This document shows positions 8,331 through 15,196 of a DNA stretch of 64,000 nt, piece after piece. A program made the translations under genes and the position numbers. The notes under the pieces were generated by a model that was not told where the DNA came from, did not search any database, and was given only the letters and a program-made list of their open reading frames with translations. Origin of the DNA: Vicinamibacteria bacterium (GTDB taxonomy: Bacteria > Acidobacteriota > Vicinamibacteria > Fen-336). The DNA is taken from contig JAMQGV010000049.1 in assembly GCA_025994075.1 (NCBI GenBank), positions 62,001-126,000 on the forward strand, read 5' to 3'. Numbering within the stretch: position 1 is the stretch's first letter; the number at the start of each line of letters is the position of its first letter.

Positions 8331-10489
8331 AGCGACGGCTCGCGGCGTGCGCGGCGCTCGTGCTCGTCGCCGCGGGGTGCCGCGAGCGGGTGCCCGAGGC
8401 GTGGCCGCAGGCGCCGGTGATCCTGGTCTCGATCGACACCCTGCGCGCCGACCGCGTCGGCGCCTACGGGTACGGGAAGGGCACGACGCCGCACCTCGAC
8501 GCGCTGGCCCGCGAGGGCGTCGTCTTCGAGCGCGCGATCAGCCCGGTGCCGCTGACGCTGCCCGCCCACGCGACGCTGCTGACCGGCCGGCTGCCGCCGC
8601 GCCACGGCGTGCGCGACAACCTCGGCTTCGCGCTGCCCGCAGCGCAGTCGACGCTGGCCACGCGGTTTCGGGCCGCGGGCCGGCAAACGGGGGCAGCCGT
8701 CTCGTCCTACGTGATGCGCGCGGCCACCGGCCTCGCGGCCGGCTTCGAACTCTACGACGACGCGCTCACCGTCGACGCCGCGACCGCTTCGCTGGGCGCG
8801 CAGCAGCGCGACGGCGCCGTGGCCGTCGAGTCGCTCGCGCGCTGGATCGAGACGCAGCGCGAGAGGCCCTTCTTCGCCTTCCTCCACCTTTACGAGCCGC
8901 ACACGCCGTACGCGCCGCCGGAGCCGTTCCGCTCCCGCTTCGGCGACCCCTACGACGGCGAGGTCGCCTACGCCGACGAGCTTCTGGGCCGGCTGCTCGC
9001 GCGGCTGCGGGCCGCCGGCCTGCACGACAGCGCGGTGATCGTGGTCACCTCGGACCACGGCGAGATGCTGGGCGAGCACGGCGAGCAGGAGCACGGTTTC
9101 TTCCTGTACCGGGCGGCGCTCGAGGTGCCGCTCGTGCTGCGGCTGCCGGGCGGCGCCCACGGCGGGCGGCGCGTGGCGGCCCCCGCCGGCCTCGCCGACG
9201 TGGCGCCGACGCTGCTCGAGCTGGTCGGGCTGCCCGCGGGCGAGACCGACGGAGCGTCGCTGCGCCCCGCCATCGCCGGCGCGCCGCAGCCCGCGCGGCC
9301 GCAGTACTCGGAAACGCTCTATCCCCGCCTGCACTTCGGGTGGAGCGAGCTGTTCGCGGTGACGGACGAGCGCTTCCGCCACGTGCGCGCGCCGCGGCCC
9401 GAGCTCTTCGACCTGAAGACGGACCCGGCGGAGAGCCGCAACCTGGCGGCGGAACGGGAGAGCGTCGTGGCGGCGATGTCGGCCTGGCTCGACGGCATCG
9501 GCACCGCGGGCGAGGCCGCCGCGCCGGCGCCGGTCTCGGCCGAGGCCGAAGAGGCGCTGCGCTCGCTCGGCTACGTCGGAGGCGGTCGCGCGCCGCAGCC
9601 GGCGCCGGGTTCGACGCTGGCGGACCCCAAGGACAAGATCGGCGTCTACGAGGACTTCCGCCGCGCGACCGGGCTGCGCCGCGCCGGCGACGAGGCGGCC
9701 GCGATCGCCGCGCTGCGCGACGTCGTGCGCCGCGAGCCGGGCATGCTCGACGCGTGGGAGGCGCTGGGCACGGCGCTGCACGCCGCGGGCCAGGAGCGCG
9801 ACGCGATCGCCGCGTTCGACCGCGTGCTGCGCGGCGATCCGGGCCGTGCCGCCGTGCACCTCGCGCTCTCGCGCATCCACGCACTCGGCGGCCGCGTCGA
9901 GGTCGCGGCACGCCACGCCACGGCCGCGGCGAGCGGCGATCCCGGCCGCGCGTTCGAGACGCTCGCCGAGCTGATGCTGCAGCGCGGCCGCCTCGCGGAC
10001 GCGGTGCAGTACGCGCAGCGCAGCGTCGCAGCCGACCCGCAGCGTGTCGCCGCCCACTTCGTGCTCGGTGTCGCGGCTCGCCAGGCGGGCCGCTGCGCCG
10101 ACGCGCTGCTGGCGTTCGATCGCGCCGAGGTCGCCCGCGCTCGGCACAAGGGCCTGGTCGTGCCGGGCCTGCACGCGGGCCGCGGCGACTGCCTCGCGCG
10201 GCTGGGCCGCGAGGCCGAGGCCGAGCAGGCGTTCCGCGAGGAGCTGGCCGCGCTGCCGTACTCGCGCGAAGGCCGGCTCGGGCTGGCCCTGCTGCTCAAG
10301 TCCGCGGGTCGCGACGCGGACGCCGCCGAGACGCTCGTCGGCCTGGTGCGCGAGCACCCCGCCCCGGCGGCGGACGACTACTGGACCGTGGTGCGCACGC
10401 TGGCGGCGTTCGGCGAGCGCAAGGCGGCCAGCGGCTGGGCCGAACAGGCGCGCGCGCGTTTCCCCGCCGACCCGCGCTTCCGCGGCTGA
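8327..10489 (+). CDS. Sulfatase-fold (Thr nucleophile) / TPR lipoprotein, copy 2
   Basis: Paralogue of the preceding gene (720 aa) and translationally coupled to it by a GTGA overlap. The N-terminus has a basic start, a hydrophobic stretch and a lipobox-like AAGC at C18, so it is a predicted lipoprotein. The catalytic domain (about 25-420) has SIDTLRADRVGAYG, the nucleophile segment LTLPAHATLLTG with T77, and VTSDHGEMLGEHGEQEHG. After a linker ending in SLGYVGGG, a TPR array runs from about 440 to 715. As in the other copies there is no C/S-x-P-S-R sulfatase signature. The substrate is unknown; tandem retention of two coupled copies suggests they act on related substrates or as one complex. 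Confidence 0.87.
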   Translation: MKRRLAACAALVLVAAGCRERVPEAWPQAPVILVSIDTLRADRVGAYGYGKGTTPHLDALAREGVVFERAISPVPLTLPAHATLLTGRLPPRHGVRDNLGFALPAAQSTLATRFRAAGRQTGAAVSSYVMRAATGLAAGFELYDDALTVDAATASLGAQQRDGAVAVESLARWIETQRERPFFAFLHLYEPHTPYAPPEPFRSRFGDPYDGEVAYADELLGRLLARLRAAGLHDSAVIVVTSDHGEMLGEHGEQEHGFFLYRAALEVPLVLRLPGGAHGGRRVAAPAGLADVAPTLLELVGLPAGETDGASLRPAIAGAPQPARPQYSETLYPRLHFGWSELFAVTDERFRHVRAPRPELFDLKTDPAESRNLAAERESVVAAMSAWLDGIGTAGEAAAPAPVSAEAEEALRSLGYVGGGRAPQPAPGSTLADPKDKIGVYEDFRRATGLRRAGDEAAAIAALRDVVRREPGMLDAWEALGTALHAAGQERDAIAAFDRVLRGDPGRAAVHLALSRIHALGGRVEVAARHATAAASGDPGRAFETLAELMLQRGRLADAVQYAQRSVAADPQRVAAHFVLGVAARQAGRCADALLAFDRAEVARARHKGLVVPGLHAGRGDCLARLGREAEAEQAFREELAALPYSREGRLGLALLLKSAGRDADAAETLVGLVREHPAPAADDYWTVVRTLAAFGERKAASGWAEQARARFPADPRFRG

Positions 10490-10510
10490 AGCGGGAGCGG
10501 GAGGCGGCGC

Positions 10511-12862
10511 TCAGCGCTCGCGCGCGAGGATCACCCAGCCGCGGCCGGTGTCGACCGGCGCCGAAACCTCGCCGGGCCCCAGCGCGGCGGCGGCAGCGCG
10601 CAGCGGCTCGGCGAGGTCGGTGACCCGCACCGCGCCCAGCGCGCCGCCCGACGCGGCCGAGGGGTCGCTCGAGAGCTCTGCCGCGACGCGCGCGAAGTCC
10701 TCGCCTTCCGCGAGGCGGCGGCGCGCCTGCGCGGCCGTCGCCGCGGCCGCGACCCGGATCAGGCGCAGGCGCACGGTTCCCGGCTCGGGCGGCGCGGCGG
10801 TCTCGGCGCGGGACGCCGCCAGCGCCGCCGCCGCCCCGGGATAGCCCGGGGCGGCGGCAATCAGCCGCTCGAGCAGCGGCGTCGCCTCGCCGCCGCGCCC
10901 CGCGCGGCGCAGGATCGCGGCGCGGAAGAACAGCGCGTCAGGGTGGCGCGGGTCGCGCCGCAGGGCCTCGGCGAAGGCCTCGCCCGCCTCGGCCTCGCGC
11001 CCGGCCGCGCCGAGGGCCAGGCCGCGCGCGACGTGGCGACCCGCCGCGGCGGGCTCGAGGCGAACTGCGGCTTCGGCCTCAGCGAGGGCGCGGCCCGCCT
11101 CTCCGCGCGCGCGGTAGAGGTCGGAGAGGGCCGTGCGCACGTCGGCGTCGTCCGGGGCCGCGCCCCGCGCGGCTTCGAGGTCGGCGGCGGCGCTGGCCAA
11201 ATCGCCGGCCTCGAGCGCCAGGCGTCCGCGCGCGAGCCGCAACCCGGCGTGACCGGGCACGGCCGCGAGCCCGCGGCGGATCGCCTCGGCCGCTTCGGCG
11301 GCCCGGCCTGCGGCGCGATACGCCTCGGCGAGATAGGCCCACGCCGGGCCGACGGCCGGCGCCATGCGCACCGCCTCCTCGAGCGGGGCGCTCGCTTCGG
11401 CGAAGCGGCGCAGGTCGACCAGCGTGCGCCCCAGGTAGTAGGAGACGTTGAACGCGGGGATCGGTGAACGGGCCAGGCGCTGCAGCAGCGCGAGGGCGCG
11501 CGGCAGGTCGCCCGCGGCGTAGAGCCGCACCGCCTCGCGCGAGTCGACCTGCCAGGCGCTGAAGGCGCGGACCTGGTCCTTGGGGTCGGCGCCCGAGGGC
11601 GAACCCGCGAAGCCGCTGCCGCCGACGTAGCCGAGCGCGGCCAGGCGCTCGGCCGCCGCGGAATCGGTCGCCGCCGGTGCCGCGCCGCCGTCCGCCCGGT
11701 GCCGCGCGAGCGCCGCCGCCATGCCCGCCGCGAGCGGGGGGCGGGCATCGGCGAGGTTGCGCGTCTCGCGAGGGTCGTCGCGGAGGTCGTAGAGCTCCGG
11801 CCGTGGCGCCGAGACGTACTTGTACCCCTCGCCGCGCAACGCCCGCAGCGGCGCCCACCCGAAGTGGATCTGCCCGTAGAGGCTCTCGGCGTAGGCGGGG
11901 GCGTCGGGCAGCGGCCGGCCCGCCTTCAGCTCGGCCGCGCGCGACGCGCCGCTCGTCGCGACCGGCGGCCGGCCCAGCAGCTCCAGCAGCGTCGGGAGCA
12001 GGTCCACGGCGCGGAACTGGCCCGCGACCTTCGCGCCGGCAGGCAGCGCTCCGGGCCAGCGCAGCAGCAGCGGCACCTTCAGCGTCGTGTCGTAGACGAG
12101 CAGCATGTGCTCCGCCTCGTCGTGTTCGCCGAGCCCTTCGCCGTGGTCCGAGGTGACGACGACCAGCGTGCCGCTCGCCAGCCCGGCCCGGTCCAGCGCC
12201 ATCAGCAGGCGGCCCACCTGGGCGTCGGCATAGGCGACCTCGCCGTCGTAGGGCGAAGCCGCGAAGCGACTGCCGAACGGCTCGGGCGCCTCGTACGGCG
12301 CGTGCGGGTCGAACAGGTGAACCCAGGCGAAGAACGGGGCCTGGCGCGACTGCGACAGCCAGCGCAGGGCGGCGTCCACCACCTCGGAACCGCGTCGCTC
12401 GGAGCGCGGCTCGCCGCGGGTCGGCGGAGCGGAGAAGGGGTCGTCGTAGACGTGGAACCCGCGATCGAGGCCGGACGAGCGGGACACGGGATAGGCGCCG
12501 ACGAACGCTGCCGTGTCGTAGCCCGCGGTGCGCAGCAGCGTCGCGAGGGTCGGCCAGCGCGGCGACAGCGGCCCGTGGCCGTTGTCGCGCAGCCCGTGCT
12601 CGAAAGGGTGGCGTCCGGTGAACAGCGTCGCGTGCGACGGCCGCGTCATCGGCGCCGCGACGATCGCCTCCTCGACGCGGACGCCCTCGCGTGCGAGCCG
12701 ATCGAGCGCCGGCGTCGCGGCGCCCGCGTGGCCGTAGGCGCCGACGCGGTCCGCCCGCAGCGTGTCGATCGTGACCAGCAACAGGTTGGGGCGAGGCGGA
12801 GCTTGTGCCGACGCGGACCACGCGAGCAGGAGGGCGGCGGCCACCGTGAGCGGGCGCGGCAT
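10511..12862 (-). CDS. Sulfatase-fold (Thr nucleophile) / TPR protein with parvulin-like C-terminus, copy 3
   Basis: The third paralogue (783 aa), on the opposite strand and convergent with copy 2 (21-base gap). A signal peptide ends ASAQA; the catalytic domain (about 25-420) has TIDTLRADRVGAYG, T73 in MTRPSHATLFTG, and TSDHGEGLGEHDEAEH; TPRs follow at about 440-680. The last about 90 residues are distinct: ARRRLAEGEDFARVAAELS, SDPSAASGGALG and LGPGEVSAPVDTGRGWVIL match the order of conserved blocks in PpiC/parvulin rotamases. The segment where parvulins carry the R-A-R-H-I-L histidine reads RLRLIRV, so the isomerase residue seems lost and a chaperone or binding role is more likely. GATAAT on the minus strand (12876-12871) lies 8 bases before the ATG, fitting a leaderless transcript. 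Confidence 0.87.
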   Translation of the reverse strand: MPRPLTVAAALLLAWSASAQAPPRPNLLLVTIDTLRADRVGAYGHAGAATPALDRLAREGVRVEEAIVAAPMTRPSHATLFTGRHPFEHGLRDNGHGPLSPRWPTLATLLRTAGYDTAAFVGAYPVSRSSGLDRGFHVYDDPFSAPPTRGEPRSERRGSEVVDAALRWLSQSRQAPFFAWVHLFDPHAPYEAPEPFGSRFAASPYDGEVAYADAQVGRLLMALDRAGLASGTLVVVTSDHGEGLGEHDEAEHMLLVYDTTLKVPLLLRWPGALPAGAKVAGQFRAVDLLPTLLELLGRPPVATSGASRAAELKAGRPLPDAPAYAESLYGQIHFGWAPLRALRGEGYKYVSAPRPELYDLRDDPRETRNLADARPPLAAGMAAALARHRADGGAAPAATDSAAAERLAALGYVGGSGFAGSPSGADPKDQVRAFSAWQVDSREAVRLYAAGDLPRALALLQRLARSPIPAFNVSYYLGRTLVDLRRFAEASAPLEEAVRMAPAVGPAWAYLAEAYRAAGRAAEAAEAIRRGLAAVPGHAGLRLARGRLALEAGDLASAAADLEAARGAAPDDADVRTALSDLYRARGEAGRALAEAEAAVRLEPAAAGRHVARGLALGAAGREAEAGEAFAEALRRDPRHPDALFFRAAILRRAGRGGEATPLLERLIAAAPGYPGAAAALAASRAETAAPPEPGTVRLRLIRVAAAATAAQARRRLAEGEDFARVAAELSSDPSAASGGALGAVRVTDLAEPLRAAAAALGPGEVSAPVDTGRGWVILARER

Positions 12863-12945
12863 CGGCGGGCATTATCGACGGGAAGGTCGACTCGCGTGCG
12901 ATACCATGGCGGCCACTCCACCGACTTCGACCCGGAAGACGAAAC

Positions 12946-15132
12946 TTGCCCATCGCTGTCCCCAGGCGCGCTCCCGCGACCTCCACCCGGTCCCGACGCC
13001 TCCTCTTCGTCGGCGCGGTGCTGCTGCTGGCCGCGGCGGCGGGACTGGTGCTGAACCGGCGCTCCCCGCAGCGGCCGAACGTCCTGCTGATCACGATCGA
13101 CACCCTGCGGGCGGACCGCGTGGGCGCCTACGGCCATCGCGAGCCCACGACGCCCGTGCTCGACGCGCTGGCCGCCCGCGGGGTGCGCTTCGCGAGCGCG
13201 CAGAGCGCCTCGCCTCTCACCGGGCCGTCCCACGCGACGCTCCTGACCGGGCACTATCCGCCGGTCCACGGCGTGCGCGACAACGCCCGCTTCACCATCG
13301 GCGCGCGCAGCACGACGCTGGCGGAGCGGTTGAGCCGGCTCGGTTACCAGAGCGCCGCTTTCGTCGCTGCCTTTCCGCTGGCCGGGGCGTTCGGGTTCGG
13401 GCGCGGGTTCGCGGTGTTCGACGAGGGCCTGGTCCCCGCGGCCCAGTCCGGCCAGGTCGCGGAGCGGCCCGCGGACGCGGTGGCCGGTGCCGCGCTGCCC
13501 TGGCTGCAGGCAGCGGCCGCTCGCGACGACGCGCCCTTCTTCGCCTGGGTGCACTTCTTCGACCCGCACCAGCCGTACGCGCCGCCGGAGCCGCTGCGAG
13601 CCCGCTTCGCGGATCCCTACGACGGCGAGATCGCGTTCGTCGACTCCCAGGTGGGACGCCTGCTCGAGGTCCTGCGGCGGGCGGGGGTCGAGGAGCGGAC
13701 GATCGTGATCGTGGTGTCCGACCACGGCGAGAGCCTCGGCGAACACGGCGAGTCGACCCACGGCCTGCTGCTCTACGAAGCGACGCTGCGGGTGCCGCTG
13801 CTGATGGCCGGTCCCGGCGTGCCCGCGGGGCGCGTCGTCGAAGAGCGCGTCGGCACCATCGACGTCCTGCCGACCCTGCTCGGGCTTCTCGGGCAGCCGC
13901 TCCCCGAGGGGCTGCACGGGCGCGACCTGCGACCGTCGCTGGCGGGTCGCGAGTTGCGCCCCGAGCCACTCTACGCGGAGAGCCTCTACGGGCGCCTCAA
14001 CTGCCGCTGGGCGCCGCTGCGGGCCTGGACGCACGGGGACCTGAAGCTGATCGCCGGGCAGCGCGACGAGCTGTTCGATCTCGCCACCGACCCGGCCGAG
14101 CGCGACGATCTCGCCGCCGTCCGGGCCCCGGACACGACCCGCCTGCGCGGCGCCCTCGAACGCGCGCTGGCGGCGATGGCCCCCGGGGGCGATCGCGCTT
14201 CGCCGGCCGCGCTGTCGGCGACGCAGGCCGAGTCGCTGCGGGCGCTGGGCTATGTCGCGGGTGGTGGTGGTGGCGGAGCGCTCGACGCGCCGGGGCTGCC
14301 CGACCCGCGGGATCGCGTGGCCACGCTGGAGCGCCTCCGCGTCCTCGGCGGCGCGGCCGGGGAGGCGGCGCCCGCGGCGCTCGCCGAGGCCCTGTCCCTG
14401 GCCCGGTCGGACGCGGACAACCCGCTGGTTCACGAGCTCGTCGTCGGGCTCGCCGTGCGGACCGGCCAGCTCGCCCTGGCTGCCGAGGCGCTGGGGCGTT
14501 TCGTCGAACTCGTCCCCGAACGCGTCGAAGCCCGCGAACAGCTCGGCAGCCTGCTGCGATCGCTGGGCCGGCTCGAGGAGGCCGAGCGCGAGCTGCGCCG
14601 CGCGGTCGCGGAGAGCCCGGCCGGCGCCACCGGCGTTCGAGTCGCCCTGGCCGACACGCTGATCGCGAGAGGATCGCTGCCGGAGGCGGAGGCGCTGCTG
14701 GACGGCGTCCTCGCCCGCGAGCGGGACTCCCGCGCGGCCCTGCTGGCCCAGGCGCGACTGAAGCAGGCCCAGGACCGGGGCGGCGAAGCCCTGGCACTGC
14801 TCGAGGCCGTGGCCGAAGCGGGCGGCAACGACCAGGAGGCGTTGCTGGCGCTGGCCGAGGCGTACGCCCAGGCCGGTCGCCCGCGGGCGTCCTTACAGGT
14901 GGCCGAGCGGGTCCTGTCCGTTTCGCCGGCGCACCCCTGGGCGCTCGGCCTCGCGGGGCACGCCCTCGCGGTCGAGGGGCGCCGCGCCGAGGCCCTGGCG
15001 CTGCTGCAGGACGCGCTTCGCGCGGGCCCCCGGCGCTCCCAAGTGTGGTCGCGGCTGGCGGCCGGCTTCGAGGCCGCCGGCGAACCCGGGCTGGCCACGC
15101 GCTGTCGCGTCGCGGCGCGCACCGCCCCCTGA
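12946..15132 (+). CDS. Sulfatase-fold (Thr nucleophile) / TPR membrane-anchored protein, copy 4
   Basis: The fourth paralogue (728 aa). The start is TTG at 12946 with GGAAG about 8 bases upstream; no closer in-frame ATG exists, and this start precedes a basic stretch and one N-terminal membrane anchor (RLLFVGAVLLLAAAAGLVL). The catalytic domain (about 45-440) has TIDTLRADRVGAYG, T92 in LTGPSHATLLTG, and VSDHGESLGEHGESTHG. A short poly-Gly linker (about residue 440, GGTGGTGGT codons) leads into a TPR array to the C-terminus. It is divergent from copy 3 with an 83-base shared upstream region and converges on the Oar-like receptor gene. The activity is inferred from fold motifs only. Confidence 0.86.
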   Translation: MPIAVPRRAPATSTRSRRLLFVGAVLLLAAAAGLVLNRRSPQRPNVLLITIDTLRADRVGAYGHREPTTPVLDALAARGVRFASAQSASPLTGPSHATLLTGHYPPVHGVRDNARFTIGARSTTLAERLSRLGYQSAAFVAAFPLAGAFGFGRGFAVFDEGLVPAAQSGQVAERPADAVAGAALPWLQAAAARDDAPFFAWVHFFDPHQPYAPPEPLRARFADPYDGEIAFVDSQVGRLLEVLRRAGVEERTIVIVVSDHGESLGEHGESTHGLLLYEATLRVPLLMAGPGVPAGRVVEERVGTIDVLPTLLGLLGQPLPEGLHGRDLRPSLAGRELRPEPLYAESLYGRLNCRWAPLRAWTHGDLKLIAGQRDELFDLATDPAERDDLAAVRAPDTTRLRGALERALAAMAPGGDRASPAALSATQAESLRALGYVAGGGGGGALDAPGLPDPRDRVATLERLRVLGGAAGEAAPAALAEALSLARSDADNPLVHELVVGLAVRTGQLALAAEALGRFVELVPERVEAREQLGSLLRSLGRLEEAERELRRAVAESPAGATGVRVALADTLIARGSLPEAEALLDGVLARERDSRAALLAQARLKQAQDRGGEALALLEAVAEAGGNDQEALLALAEAYAQAGRPRASLQVAERVLSVSPAHPWALGLAGHALAVEGRRAEALALLQDALRAGPRRSQVWSRLAAGFEAAGEPGLATRCRVAARTAP

Positions 15133-15139
15133 CGGGCGG

Positions 15140-15178
15140 AAAAAGAAACGGCCCCGGGGGCGGGCGCCCCCGGGGCCG
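15140..15178 (-). terminator. Intrinsic terminator of the Oar-like receptor gene
   Basis: A perfect 13-bp GC stem (15149-15161 with 15166-15178) closes a 4-base loop. Read on the minus strand it is followed by TTTCTTTTT (15148-15140), the classic U-tract, so it terminates the receptor transcript about 20 bases after its stop. There is no T-tract on the plus side, so it is directional. Confidence 0.9.
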
Positions 15179-15196
15179 AGTGAGCGACGGAACGCG

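Noticed and set aside
14250..14290. GGT/GGC repeat in sulfatase-fold copy 4 as a mobile or regulatory repeat
   Set aside because: It simply encodes a poly-Gly linker between the catalytic and TPR parts.
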